DNA of 64,000 nt from assembly GCA_033344895.1 (NCBI GenBank), contig JAWPMN010000001.1, positions 2,028,501-2,092,500 of the forward strand, written 5' to 3'. A program made the position numbers and the translations under genes. Shown here in pieces: positions 30,581 through 40,002 of the stretch (positions within the stretch are counted from its first letter, which is position 1; each line of letters begins with the position of its first letter). The DNA comes from Alphaproteobacteria bacterium (GTDB lineage Bacteria > Pseudomonadota > Alphaproteobacteria > UBA8366 > Aestuariispiraceae). The notes below the pieces were generated by a model, which saw nothing but the letters and a program-made list of their open reading frames with translations, made no database searches and was not told the DNA's origin.

Positions 30581-32113
30581 ATGCAGGACATTCTTCAACG
30601 CCTGGAGGATATGCGCGCCGGGGCCCGGATGGGCGGCGGCCAGGCCAGGATCGACGCCCAGCACGGAAAGGGCAAGCTGACCGCGCGTGAGCGCCTGGAA
30701 CTGCTGCTGGACGAGGGGTCCTTCGAAGAATGGGACATGTTCGTCGAACATGACTGCACCGATTTCGGGATGGACGAAAACCGCGTGCCGGGGGATGGCG
30801 TGGTCACCGGGCACGGGCTGGTCAACGGCCGCCGAGTCTTTGTCTTTTCCCAGGACTTCACGGTCTTCGGCGGATCGCTTTCCGCAGCTCATGCCCGCAA
30901 GATCTGCAAGGTCATGGACCAGGCAATGAAGGTCGGCGTGCCGGTTATCGGCCTCAACGATTCCGGCGGCGCACGGATCCAGGAAGGCGTCGCCTCCCTG
31001 GCGGGCTATGCCGACGTGTTCCAGCGCAACGTTCTGGCGTCGGGGGTCGTGCCGCAGATTTCCATGATCATGGGTCCATGCGCCGGCGGCGCGGTCTATT
31101 CGCCGGCCATGACGGACTTCATCTTCATGGTCCAGGACAGTTCCTACATGTTCGTGACCGGGCCGGAAGTCGTTAAGACCGTCACGAACGAGACCGTGAC
31201 CGCCGAGGAACTGGGCGGCGCGTCGACCCATACGTCGAAATCCGGCGTCGCGGATCTGGCCTTCGAAAACGATGTCGAGGCGATCCTGCAGCTTCGCCGT
31301 TTCATGGGCTTCCTGCCGCTGAACAACAAGGAACGGCCCCCGCACCGCCCGACGGACGACCCGATCGACCGGCCGGATATGTCGCTGGATACGCTGGTCC
31401 CGCCAAATCCGAACAAGCCCTACGATATCAAGGAACTGATCCATAAGATTTCCGACGAGGGCGATTTCTTCGAGTTGCAGCCGAACAATGCGGCGAACAT
31501 CGTCGTCGGCTTTGCGCGGATCGAAGGCCATCCGGTCGGCATCGTCGCCAACCAGCCGATGGTTCTGGCCGGCTGTCTGGATATCGCCAGCTCGATCAAG
31601 GCCGGCCGCTTCGTGCGCTTCTGCGATGCGTTCAACATCCCCATCGTAACCCTGGTCGACGTCCCCGGTTTCCTGCCCGGTACGGCCCAGGAATACGGCG
31701 GCATCATCAAGCACGGCGCCAAACTGCTTTACGCCTATGCCGAGGCGACGGTGCCGAAGGTGACGGTCATCACCCGCAAGGCCTATGGCGGCGCCTATGA
31801 CGTCATGGCGTCCAAGCATCTGCGCGGCGATGTGAACTATGCCTGGCCGTCCGCCGAAATCGCGGTCATGGGCCCGAAAGGTGCTGTGGAGATCATCTTC
31901 CGCGGCGACCGCGACGATCCGGAGAAACTGGCGGAGAAAGAGGCGGAATACCGCAGCAAGTTCGCCAATCCCTTCGTCGCCGGAAAGCACGGCTTCATCG
32001 ACGACGTCATCATGCCCCACAACACCCGCCGCCGCGTGGCCCGGGCGCTGTCCATGCTGCGCACCAAAGACCTGAAGAACCCGTGGAAGAAACACGGGAA
32101 CATTCCGCTCTAA
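30581..32113 (+). CDS. pccB: propionyl-CoA carboxylase, carboxyltransferase (beta) subunit
   Basis: A 510-residue acyl-CoA carboxyltransferase. It moves the carboxyl group from biotin to propionyl-CoA, making methylmalonyl-CoA from odd-chain fatty acid, Val, Ile, Met or Thr breakdown. The crotonase-like N-domain has [14 protein letters not shown] and the oxyanion glycines [18 protein letters not shown]; the C-domain has [16 protein letters not shown], the biotin-pocket region. Sequence character ([20 protein letters not shown]) fits PccB, not MccB. GGGGGG lies 9 nt before the ATG. pccA follows after 15 nt. Confidence 0.94.
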   Translation: MQDILQRLEDMRAGARMGGGQARIDAQHGKGKLTARERLELLLDEGSFEEWDMFVEHDCTDFGMDENRVPGDGVVTGHGLVNGRRVFVFSQDFTVFGGSLSAAHARKICKVMDQAMKVGVPVIGLNDSGGARIQEGVASLAGYADVFQRNVLASGVVPQISMIMGPCAGGAVYSPAMTDFIFMVQDSSYMFVTGPEVVKTVTNETVTAEELGGASTHTSKSGVADLAFENDVEAILQLRRFMGFLPLNNKERPPHRPTDDPIDRPDMSLDTLVPPNPNKPYDIKELIHKISDEGDFFELQPNNAANIVVGFARIEGHPVGIVANQPMVLAGCLDIASSIKAGRFVRFCDAFNIPIVTLVDVPGFLPGTAQEYGGIIKHGAKLLYAYAEATVPKVTVITRKAYGGAYDVMASKHLRGDVNYAWPSAEIAVMGPKGAVEIIFRGDRDDPEKLAEKEAEYRSKFANPFVAGKHGFIDDVIMPHNTRRRVARALSMLRTKDLKNPWKKHGNIPL

Positions 32114-32128
32114 GGGGAGGCGAAAACC

Positions 32129-34138
32129 ATGTTCAAGAAGATCCTGATCGCCAACCGGGGCGAAATCGCCTGCCGCGTGATGCGCACGGCGCATAAGATG
32201 GGGATTGCCCCCGTCGCGGTCTATTCGGAAGCCGATGCCGACGCGCTGCATGTAAAGACGGCGCTGGCGCTGGGCGGAGAGGCAGTGCCGGTCGGTCCGG
32301 CCGCGTCGTCGGAAAGCTATCTGGTCATCGACCGCATTGTGGAGGCCTGCAAGCAGACGGGCGCCGAGGCGGTGCATCCGGGCTATGGCTTTCTGAGCGA
32401 GAACAAGAATTTCGCGCTGCGCCTGGAGAAGGAAGGCATTGCCTTCATCGGTCCGCCGGTCGGCGCGATCGAGGCGATGGGCGACAAGATCGAATCCAAG
32501 AAGATCGCCCAGGCCGCAGGGGTCAACACGGTGCCCGGCCATCTGGAAGCCGTCACCGATCCCGAAGAAGCGGTTCGCATCTCAAAGGAGATCGGCTATC
32601 CCGTGATGCTGAAGGCCTCGGCGGGCGGCGGCGGTAAGGGCATGCGACTGGCCTGGAACGACGACGAAGCGCGCTCCGGCCTGGTCTCCGCCATGAACGA
32701 GGGGCGTAACAGCTTCGGCGACGACCGCGTCTTCATCGAAAAGTTCATCGAGGAACCGCGCCATATCGAAATTCAGATCATGGCAGACGGTCATGGCAAT
32801 TGCGTCTATCTGGGTGAGCGTGAATGCTCCATTCAGCGCCGCCATCAGAAAGTCATCGAGGAAGCGCCGTCTCCCTTCCTGGACGAGGCGACCCGGAAAG
32901 CGATGGGTGAACAGGCCGTCGCCCTGTCGAAACAGGTGAACTACCGGACTGCCGGGACCGTCGAATTCATCGTCGACAAGAACCGGAACTTCTATTTCCT
33001 CGAAATGAACACCCGTCTACAGGTCGAACATCCGGTGACGGAATTCGTGACCGGTTTCGACCTGGTCGAATTGATGATCCGGGTCACCAACGGCGAAAAG
33101 CTGCCTTTCACCCAGAAGGATGTGAAGCTGAAGGGCTGGGCCATTGAGGCACGTCTCTATGCCGAAGATGCCGAGCGCGGCTTCCTGCCGTCCACCGGCC
33201 GCCTGACCCGCTATATCGAACCGGGCGCCATGGACAATCGCGTGCGCGTCGATAGCGGGTGCTATGAGGGCGCCGAGATTTCCATGTTCTACGATCCGAT
33301 GATCTCGAAACTGATCGTCGGCGGGAAGGACCGGGCCGAAGCCATCCAGGAGATGCGCCGGGCCATCGACGGCTATCATGTGCGCGGCCTCAGCCACAAC
33401 ATGCCATTTCTGGCCAATCTGGCGAAACACCCGCGTTTCGCCGAAGGGCAGATCACGACGAATTTCATTGCCGAGGAATATCCCGACGGCCTGACCGAAG
33501 AACACCTGAAACCGGAGGACCCGAGCCTGTTTGCAGCGGTCGCGGCGGTGATTCAGGATCGGGTCGAAGCACGGGAACGTCGGTTGACCGGACAGGAGGA
33601 GAACCGGGCGCCGGATCTGCCGACGGACTACACGGTCTTCCTGGGCGACAAGGATCTGGTCGAGGTTTCCCTGCATCTGGAACGTTTGAGCGACGGGACG
33701 CGCCTGACGGTCGACGGCCGCGAAATCTATGTCGAAAGTTCCTGGAAGCCGGGTTTCCCGATCTTCCGGGGGGCGGTCGACGATGTCGAACGACTGTTCC
33801 AGATCGATCGGGACGGTGCCGGATTCGTGCTGAGCCATGACGGCGCGCGGATCCGGGCGCTGGTGCTGGAAAGCCGGCACGCGAAGCTGCGTCGCCTGAT
33901 GCCCTACAAGCCGCCGCCCGACATGTCGAAATTCCTGCTGTCGCCGATGCCGGGCCTGCTGGTTCGCCTGATGGTTCAGGAAGGCGATACGGTCGAAGCC
34001 GGCAAGGAACTGGCGGTTGTCGAGGCGATGAAGATGGAGAACGTTCTGCGCGCGACCAGCGGTGGAACCGTCCTCAAGGCTCACGCGGCCGAGGGCGACA
34101 GTCTGGCCGTCGACCAGCCGATCCTGGAATTCGAATGA
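32129..34138 (+). CDS. pccA: propionyl-CoA carboxylase, biotin carboxylase/carrier (alpha) subunit
   Basis: A 669-residue alpha subunit that uses ATP and bicarbonate to carboxylate its own biotin. The biotin carboxylase part shows FKKILIANRGEIACRV, the ATP-grasp loop KASAGGGGKGMRL, ECSIQRRHQKVIEE, and EMNTRLQVEHPVTE. A linking BT domain follows, and the carrier domain at the end has VEAMKMEN with the biotinylated Lys (about residue 634). GGGGAGG precedes the ATG. It forms an operon with pccB. The reading as propionyl- rather than methylcrotonyl-CoA specific rests on pairing with PccB. Confidence 0.94.
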   Translation: MFKKILIANRGEIACRVMRTAHKMGIAPVAVYSEADADALHVKTALALGGEAVPVGPAASSESYLVIDRIVEACKQTGAEAVHPGYGFLSENKNFALRLEKEGIAFIGPPVGAIEAMGDKIESKKIAQAAGVNTVPGHLEAVTDPEEAVRISKEIGYPVMLKASAGGGGKGMRLAWNDDEARSGLVSAMNEGRNSFGDDRVFIEKFIEEPRHIEIQIMADGHGNCVYLGERECSIQRRHQKVIEEAPSPFLDEATRKAMGEQAVALSKQVNYRTAGTVEFIVDKNRNFYFLEMNTRLQVEHPVTEFVTGFDLVELMIRVTNGEKLPFTQKDVKLKGWAIEARLYAEDAERGFLPSTGRLTRYIEPGAMDNRVRVDSGCYEGAEISMFYDPMISKLIVGGKDRAEAIQEMRRAIDGYHVRGLSHNMPFLANLAKHPRFAEGQITTNFIAEEYPDGLTEEHLKPEDPSLFAAVAAVIQDRVEARERRLTGQEENRAPDLPTDYTVFLGDKDLVEVSLHLERLSDGTRLTVDGREIYVESSWKPGFPIFRGAVDDVERLFQIDRDGAGFVLSHDGARIRALVLESRHAKLRRLMPYKPPPDMSKFLLSPMPGLLVRLMVQEGDTVEAGKELAVVEAMKMENVLRATSGGTVLKAHAAEGDSLAVDQPILEFE

Positions 34139-34152
34139 CGGGATGACATGCA

Positions 34153-34170
34153 GGGAGCGGCTGCGCTCCC
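34153..34170. terminator. hairpin between convergent pccA and acid-CoA ligase genes
   Basis: GGGAGCG-GCTG-CGCTCCC is a perfect 7-bp stem with a tetraloop in the 37-nt convergent gap. No U-tract is present on either strand, so terminator function is only likely from position. Confidence 0.4.
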
Positions 34171-34175
34171 CGTGT

Positions 34176-35639
34176 CTACTGCGCCCGGTCCCGCCGGTTC
34201 AGGGCGTCCAGTACCTTCTGGCGCTGGATCTTGCCGCTCGCTGTCCGGGGAATTTTCCGGGTCGTGAAGATGTTGATTCTCCCGATCAATTCGGGAAGCG
34301 TCGAAGAGACGAGCTCGGCCACCGCGTCGAAGGGCAGGTCCGCCTCGCTGACCAGGGCAACCCAGGCCTCGTTCTCCCCCTGGGCGTTGGGGCGGGCAAG
34401 GACACAGGCATCCTCGAACTCCGCCAGGGCGGTAAGCTTCCTTTCGTATTCCTCCGCCGGGAATTTCAGGCCACCGACATTGAGCAGGGAATCATCCCGT
34501 CCGAGAATCCGGAAACGGCCCGCTTCCGGCTGGACACCAATGTCTCCGGGATAGAACCAGCCATCGTGAAACTTCTCGGTGGTGGCCTGCGGATTGTAGA
34601 TGTAGCCGGCGACCATCCCGGTCTTGCGGATACGGACCGTCCCTTCCTCTCCCACAGGAAGAGGCGTGTGATCGGCGTCGACGATCTGAACCTCCGATCC
34701 GGGGCAGCAGCAATGGCTGCCATCCGGCAGACGAACAGCAATGGTGCCAAGCTCGTTCGTGGCATAGGTCTCGAACAGCCGGATATCCGGTCGCAGTTCC
34801 AGGAGCCGCGCGCGTATCGGGTCGGGGATCGCGCCGCCGTAGGAGGTGACCGTCAGCCCCTGCGGTAGTGCACGTATCGTCTTTTCCGCCTGAAGGGTCG
34901 TGAAGTGAAACGGCAGAACCGCCGTATGGGTTGCTTCCAGAACCGACAGATTGTCCCAGAACCCGCCCAGGTCCACATGAATGCTGGTCCCACCGGCCCT
35001 GAGACAGGCTGAAGCCTGAAACTGGGCGCCCTGGAACGTATAGGGCATGCTGTGCACGAAGCGGGAGCCGGTTGAAAAACCGACCATCCACTGGATCACA
35101 TCCAGGCGCGGTTCGGTCTGGCCCTGGGTGATGGCAATCACCTTGGGCGCGCCGGTGGTCCCGGAACTCGTCACCATGCGATAGACCGCCTGCGGGTCAG
35201 CCGGCGTTTCCGGAGGGGCGACGTCATCGGACCGCGCGGCCCAGATTCCCTCGATGCGCCGCGACGGGCGTGTCTTGTCCGCTGCGAACCGGTCGACCAG
35301 GATCAGATCGGCATGCGACAGCATCTCCGCGTGATCCTGCTGCTGGGCATCCGGCAGGAAGGTTGCGCTCGCCACACCCAGCCGCTCCAAGGCCAGGAGC
35401 AGGGACATGTGATCGATCAAGCCCGTCCACTCGACACAGGCGAGATCGCCCGGCTGGAGGCCGGATTCGGCCAGGGCGCCGGCCGCAATGCGAACCCGTT
35501 CCTGCAACTCGGCGAAAGTCAGCGACCTGTCCTTCCCGACCAGTGCCGTGGCCCGCGGACGAAGGGCCGCGTGAAAAGCCAGATAGTCGCCGGTTCGGGC
35601 GACACCGTCTTGCGGCTTTGTCGGGGCGGGGTCAGGCAC
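34176..35639 (-). CDS. AMP-forming acid-CoA ligase (GTG start)
   Basis: A 487-residue member of the ANL adenylating superfamily, related to acyl-CoA synthetases. The ATP-binding P-loop is VTSSGTTGAPKVI (about 150-162); further motifs are the FETYATNELG region, a DDSLLNVGGLKF hinge-type segment and the C-terminal KIPRTASGKIQRQK with the catalytic Lys. It would activate a carboxylic acid to its CoA thioester; the acid is unknown. The start is GTG at 35639, overlapping the dehydrogenase gene by 8 nt, with GAGGT upstream. The pair is likely one transcript. Confidence 0.85.
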   Translation of the reverse strand: MPDPAPTKPQDGVARTGDYLAFHAALRPRATALVGKDRSLTFAELQERVRIAAGALAESGLQPGDLACVEWTGLIDHMSLLLALERLGVASATFLPDAQQQDHAEMLSHADLILVDRFAADKTRPSRRIEGIWAARSDDVAPPETPADPQAVYRMVTSSGTTGAPKVIAITQGQTEPRLDVIQWMVGFSTGSRFVHSMPYTFQGAQFQASACLRAGGTSIHVDLGGFWDNLSVLEATHTAVLPFHFTTLQAEKTIRALPQGLTVTSYGGAIPDPIRARLLELRPDIRLFETYATNELGTIAVRLPDGSHCCCPGSEVQIVDADHTPLPVGEEGTVRIRKTGMVAGYIYNPQATTEKFHDGWFYPGDIGVQPEAGRFRILGRDDSLLNVGGLKFPAEEYERKLTALAEFEDACVLARPNAQGENEAWVALVSEADLPFDAVAELVSSTLPELIGRINIFTTRKIPRTASGKIQRQKVLDALNRRDRAQ

Positions 35640-36588
35640 GTCGGGCGGTTACCTCATATCCCGGTTCTTCCGGTTCGTCGTCGACAAGCTGCGCCGGGAA
35701 GCCGGGTGCCACGATCTGCGTGCCGCAGGCATCCTCCAGGCGGCGGATGATGTTGGAGGACCATTCGCGCGGCCCGTAGCGATCCTGACCGTCTTCGAAG
35801 ATCTTGATCAGCAGCGGATTCAGTTCCAACGGTACGCCAACCTTGTCCGCGACGCTCTGAAACAGGCCGATATCCTTCAATACCAGATCCATCGTGAAGC
35901 TGATGTCGCGGCTGCCGTTCAGGATAACCTGACTTTCCGTCTCGTGGACAAAGGAATTGCCGGACGAGATCTTGATGCCTTCGAAAGCCATGCCGAGGTC
36001 CAGGCCGGACTTTCCGGCGACCATCAGCGCCTCGCAGACACTGACCAGATTGGCGGTCGCCAGATAGTTGGTGATGACTTTCAGCACCGAGGCGCTGCCC
36101 AATGGGCCGGTATGCAGCACACGCCGGCCCAGTACGGTCAGGACCGGCAACAGGCGCTCGAAGGTCGCCCGCTCGCAGCCGGCGAAGATTGCGATGTTGC
36201 CGGTGTCGGCACGATGGCATCCACCGGATACGGGGCAATCCACCGGCGCCGCGCCCTTGGCTTCGACCAGCCGGCCCAGCCGCGTGACCTCGGCACTGTC
36301 GGTCGTGCTCATCTCGGCCCAGATCTTGCCGTCGGAAAGACCGGCAAGAATTCCGTCTTCTGCGTCCATGACGGCGGCGCTGGCGGCGGGTGACGGCAGG
36401 CAGGTGATGACGATGTCGCAAGCCTCCGCCATCGCCTTCGGGCTATCGGCCCATTTCGCGCCGCCATCCAGGAAACGCTGGGCAGTCTCCCGATTCAGGT
36501 CGCGCACCGTCAGGTCCACCCCGTTGCGCAGCAGGCTGCCTGCCAGTTTGCCGCCGACATTGCCCAGTCCGATAAAGCCGATTTTCAT
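35632..36588 (-). CDS. NAD(P)-dependent beta-hydroxyacid dehydrogenase family protein
   Basis: A 318-residue enzyme of the 3-hydroxyisobutyrate/tartronate-semialdehyde/6-phosphogluconate dehydrogenase superfamily. The dinucleotide site GFIGLGNVGGKLAGSL is at the N-terminus, the substrate signature DCPVSGGCHRADTGN at about 118-132, and the catalytic Lys in LKVITNYLATANL. The substrate is unknown; the last ~25 residues (DDEPEEPGYEVTARRA) extend beyond the usual fold. GGGAG lies 8 nt before the ATG. It leads a two-gene unit with the acid-CoA ligase, divergent from the decarboxylase gene. Confidence 0.85.
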   Translation of the reverse strand: MKIGFIGLGNVGGKLAGSLLRNGVDLTVRDLNRETAQRFLDGGAKWADSPKAMAEACDIVITCLPSPAASAAVMDAEDGILAGLSDGKIWAEMSTTDSAEVTRLGRLVEAKGAAPVDCPVSGGCHRADTGNIAIFAGCERATFERLLPVLTVLGRRVLHTGPLGSASVLKVITNYLATANLVSVCEALMVAGKSGLDLGMAFEGIKISSGNSFVHETESQVILNGSRDISFTMDLVLKDIGLFQSVADKVGVPLELNPLLIKIFEDGQDRYGPREWSSNIIRRLEDACGTQIVAPGFPAQLVDDEPEEPGYEVTARRA

Positions 36589-36612
36589 TCAGTGCGCTCC
36601 CAAAATTCAGGG

Positions 36613-36629
36613 TAACGGCATTGCCGTTA
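36613..36629. promoter_or_regulatory. perfect 17-bp palindrome in the divergent decarboxylase/dehydrogenase region
   Basis: TAACGGCA-T-TGCCGTTA lies 25 nt upstream of the dehydrogenase start and 144 nt from the decarboxylase start. Its length, symmetry and position are those of an operator for a dimeric regulator serving one or both units. No regulator gene is next to it. Confidence 0.6.
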
Positions 36630-36772
36630 TTCTGTGGATTCGCCCCGTACCGTTTCATGGATTTTGCGGATTGCATACCGTCTGTTGCGTATTTGTCGGG
36701 CCCGATTGCGCCAAAAATTTTCACTGGTCATAGTGATGAAATCAACGGTGAGACCGAACGGGGGACAATGTG

Positions 36773-38407
36773 ATGCCGGGACTGGCCGAGGCGGTACTGA
36801 CCGCCCTCAAAGCGCGGGGCGCGGGGGAAGTGTTTGGCATTCCGGGCGACTTTGCCCTGCCGTTTTTCAAGATCGTGGAATCCAGTGCGATCCTGCCGCT
36901 TTATACATTGAGCCACGAGCCGGGTGTCGGTTTCGCCGCCGACGGCGCGGCGCGCTTTACCAGCCGCTTGTCTGTCGCCTGTGTCACCTATGGGGCCGGG
37001 GCGCTTAACATGATCAATCCGGTGGCCCAGGCCTATGCCGAAAAGACGCCGATGGTGGTGATTTCCGGTGCGCCGGGGGCGGGGGAAGGAACGCGCGGCC
37101 TGCTGCTGCACCATCAGGTAAAGCGTCTGGATTCGCAGTGGGAGATCTTCAAGGAACTGACCTGCGATCGGGCACGGCTGGACGACCCGGCAACCGCCCC
37201 GGCCCAGATCGCCCGGGTGCTGGATCGCTGCCTGCACGAATCCCGTCCGGTCTATCTCGAAATTCCACGTGATCTGGTTGCGGCGGACATCGCCCCCGTG
37301 CCGGATTACAAGCCGCCGCAGGGCCACGCCGAAGCGGCGCAGTCGGCGGCGCGAGAAGTCCTGGCCCGCCTGAAGGCCGCGGCCCGCCCGGCGATGATGG
37401 TAGGCGTCGAGGCCCGCCGCTATGGCATTGAAGAGCGGGTGGCGGAGCTTGCACGGGCACTGAAGATTCCCGTCACAACCAGTTTCATGGGCCGCGGCCT
37501 GATGGCCGGAAAGAACATTCCGTTTGCCGGCACTTATCTGGGGGCGGCGGGCAAGCCGGAGGTCAGCGCCGTCGTCGAGCAGTCGGATTGCCTGCTGATG
37601 CTGGGTGTCATCCTGTGCGATACGAATTTCGGGGTGTCCGGCGGCAAGGTCGACATGCGCCATGCGGTTCATGCCTTCGACGGTCAGGTCCGGGTCGGGC
37701 TGCACTACTATCCGGAGGTCCTGCTGGGTGCCTTCGTGGATGCCCTGCTGGCGGAGGCCGAGGCGCTGGGCGCGGCGGAGTCCGGGAAGCGCAAGACGAG
37801 GCTCGGCCCGTTGGAAGCCGACGACCAGACCATTCACCCGATGGATATCGCGCGCGGCATCAACGACCTGTTCGACCGCTACGGACCCATGCCGATGACC
37901 TCCGACATGGGCGACTGCCTGTTTACCGCCATGGATATCGACAATTCGGAACTGGCCGCGCCCGGCTACTACGCCAGTATGGGTTTCGGCGTTCCGGGCG
38001 GGCTCGGCGTTCAGGCTGCGACCGGGCGCCGGCCAATGATTCTGGTCGGCGACGGCGCCTTTCAGATGACCGGATGGGAATTGGGGAACTGCCGGAAATA
38101 CGGCTGGAATCCGATTGTCGTGCTGTTCAACAACGCCAGTTGGGAGATGCTGCGCGTGTTTCAGCCGGGGCCGGGCTATCACGACCTGCCCGATTGGAAA
38201 TTTGCCGCCCTGGCCGACAATCTGGGTGGACGCGGCCATCGCGCCACGACCCGCGCGGAACTGGCGCAGGCGTTCGAGGCGGCTCATGCGGACGAAAGCT
38301 GCTTTCAACTAATCGAGGTCATGCTGCCGCGTGGTGCCATTTCGGACACTCTGCAGCGTTTCGTGGATGCCATCCGATCGCTGTCCGCCCTGTCCCAGGA
38401 AGGGTGA
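36773..38407 (+). CDS. ipdC: thiamine-diphosphate indole-/phenylpyruvate decarboxylase
   Basis: A 544-residue ThDP enzyme resembling Azospirillum IpdC/PPDC nearly throughout: FGIPGDFALPFFK, TLSHEPGVGFAADGAAR with the catalytic Glu, the LLLHHQ loop, and the cofactor motif starting GDGAFQMTGWELGNC and ending NNASW. Such enzymes decarboxylate indole-3-pyruvate and phenylpyruvate to the arylacetaldehydes, the key step of auxin and phenylacetate formation. Substrate here is inferred. I use the ATG at 36773 after GGGGGA; a GTG at 36770 is equally close. It diverges from a dehydrogenase/acid-CoA ligase pair. Confidence 0.87.
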   Translation: MPGLAEAVLTALKARGAGEVFGIPGDFALPFFKIVESSAILPLYTLSHEPGVGFAADGAARFTSRLSVACVTYGAGALNMINPVAQAYAEKTPMVVISGAPGAGEGTRGLLLHHQVKRLDSQWEIFKELTCDRARLDDPATAPAQIARVLDRCLHESRPVYLEIPRDLVAADIAPVPDYKPPQGHAEAAQSAAREVLARLKAAARPAMMVGVEARRYGIEERVAELARALKIPVTTSFMGRGLMAGKNIPFAGTYLGAAGKPEVSAVVEQSDCLLMLGVILCDTNFGVSGGKVDMRHAVHAFDGQVRVGLHYYPEVLLGAFVDALLAEAEALGAAESGKRKTRLGPLEADDQTIHPMDIARGINDLFDRYGPMPMTSDMGDCLFTAMDIDNSELAAPGYYASMGFGVPGGLGVQAATGRRPMILVGDGAFQMTGWELGNCRKYGWNPIVVLFNNASWEMLRVFQPGPGYHDLPDWKFAALADNLGGRGHRATTRAELAQAFEAAHADESCFQLIEVMLPRGAISDTLQRFVDAIRSLSALSQEG

Positions 38408-38462
38408 CCCGCCGCGTCGATCCGGTTAGCCTGACCGAGAGCAGTGGACAGGAGGCAAGATC

Positions 38463-38750
38463 GTGACCGACCGTCATGTGCATGTCCGAATCAGCGGCAA
38501 GGTCCAGGGTGTCTGGTATCGGGCCTGGACGGAGCAGACCGCCAGGGAGCACGGCCTGACGGGCTGGGTCCGCAACTGTGCCGACGGTTCCGTCGAAGCG
38601 GTCTTCAGCGGCCTGTCTTCGGCTGTCGATTCCATGCTGGCGGCCTGTCGCGAGGGTCCGCCTCTGGCCCGCGTCTCCAGGGTTGAGGCCGCCGATTGCG
38701 ACGCGCCCGCCGTCAACGGTTTCGAGGTCCGCCGCGACGGCGCGCCCTAG
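38463..38750 (+). CDS. acylphosphatase (GTG start)
   Basis: A 95-residue small enzyme that hydrolyses acyl phosphates. The signature VRISGKVQGVWYRAWTEQTA contains the catalytic Arg of the GxVQGVxYR loop (about residue 20), and the Asn of GWVRNCADGSVE is the second catalytic residue. GTG at 38463 is the start, with AGGAGG 8 nt before it; no better ATG exists. It lies 55 nt after the decarboxylase gene and may be co-transcribed, though no joint role is evident. Confidence 0.93.
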   Translation: MTDRHVHVRISGKVQGVWYRAWTEQTAREHGLTGWVRNCADGSVEAVFSGLSSAVDSMLAACREGPPLARVSRVEAADCDAPAVNGFEVRRDGAP

Positions 38751-38826
38751 GTCGGGACAGGACGGTCAAATTCGGGTCACGAAGGCTTGATTCCGCGGGG
38801 TCGCCGCCTCGGTGCAGACTGTGGGC

Positions 38827-39852
38827 ATGAAGTCGTCCCATCTCATGATCGCCCTGATGCTCGGACTCGCGGTGCAGGGGGGTGCCTCGCCCCAAGCCCT
38901 GGCCCAGGGGCTGACCTTCGGCTGTGCCGAGCGGATTGGCAGGTTCTGTCTGTCGCAGGCCAGGGCCGAGTTCTCCACGGATTTCTCCCGGGCCGCGATC
39001 GACCTTGGCGAGATCCGTTCCGGCGGACCGCCGAAGGACGGCATTCCGGCAATCGACGACCCGGTCTTCGTGTCGGTCGGCGACATTGACGACATTGCCC
39101 CGAACGAGCCGGTGGTCGGGCTGCATATCAACGGGGAATGGCGGGCCTATCCGTTGCGCGTCCTGATGTGGCATGAGATCGCCAACGACACGATCGGCGG
39201 CGTGCCGGTGGCGGCAACCTTCTGTCCCCTGTGCAACGCGGTGATCGTGTTCGACCGTCGGCTCGACGGCCGCGTTCTGGATTTCGGCACCACGGGTCGC
39301 CTGCGGCATTCCGACCTGATCATGTATGACCGGCAGACAGAAACCTGGTGGCAGCAATTCACGGGTACCGCCATTGTCGGCGAGCTGGTCGGGTCGGAAC
39401 TGGATATCCTGCCGGCGCGGCTGGAAAGCTTCGCGCAGTTTGTCGAACGCGCACCCGCATCCGCCCGGGTCTTGATTCCGGCCAATTCCAACCTCAGATC
39501 CTATGGAGCAAATCCCTATGAGGGATATGACAGTGCGTCCTTCCCGTTTCTGTATGACGGGGACGTGCCGGACGGCATAGCGCCGCTCGACCGCGTGGTT
39601 TCCCTGGCGGACAAACGGGAGGCCTGGGCCCTGTCGCTGCTGCGGGAAAAGGGGCGGATCGAAACGGCGGACGGGGTCGTGCTGACCTGGACGCCGGGTC
39701 AGAGTTCCGCCCTGGATACCTACCGGATCGAAGCAGGTCGGGACGTCGGAACAGTCATCGCGTCAAAGGACGGGCAGGATGTGCCGTATTTCGTAGATTT
39801 CGCCTTTGCGTTTCACGCTTTTCGCCCGGACGCGACAATCCACATCAAGTAA
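38827..39852 (+). CDS. DUF3179 exported protein
   Basis: A 341-residue protein with an N-terminal signal peptide (MKSSHLMIALMLGLAVQGG, cut after ALAQG). The mature part is a DUF3179 domain: IDDPVFVSVGDIDDIAPNEPVVG, WHEIANDTIGGVPVAATFCPLCNA with a CPLC motif, and LDFGTTGRLRHSDLIMYDRQT. This family has no established function; the two Cys could bind metal or form a disulfide. The start is uncertain: ATG 38827 is chosen because the signal peptide follows, but the ribosome site is weak and GTG 38812 is in frame. A hairpin/U-tract follows the stop. Confidence 0.83.
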   Translation: MKSSHLMIALMLGLAVQGGASPQALAQGLTFGCAERIGRFCLSQARAEFSTDFSRAAIDLGEIRSGGPPKDGIPAIDDPVFVSVGDIDDIAPNEPVVGLHINGEWRAYPLRVLMWHEIANDTIGGVPVAATFCPLCNAVIVFDRRLDGRVLDFGTTGRLRHSDLIMYDRQTETWWQQFTGTAIVGELVGSELDILPARLESFAQFVERAPASARVLIPANSNLRSYGANPYEGYDSASFPFLYDGDVPDGIAPLDRVVSLADKREAWALSLLREKGRIETADGVVLTWTPGQSSALDTYRIEAGRDVGTVIASKDGQDVPYFVDFAFAFHAFRPDATIHIK

Positions 39853-39897
39853 AAACCGCCAAATTCGACGTTTTCGTCTAATTGAAGGTCGGTTTTT
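39851..39897 (+). terminator. nested hairpin with U-tract after the DUF3179 gene
   Basis: AAAAACCG (39851-39858) pairs with CGGTTTTT (39890-39897), and inside it AATT-c-GACG-TTTT-CGTC-t-AATT forms a second stem. The run of five T's follows the outer stem. Looks like an intrinsic, possibly bidirectional, terminator. Confidence 0.5.
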
Positions 39898-40002
39898 CGC
39901 TAATTTGGCCTCGATCTTGCGATAGGCTTAATGATCGGTGGCATATCGTGTATCCTGATATCGCCGGTCAGCGACATAAGACCAAAACCCTGGAAGGTCG
40001 AT

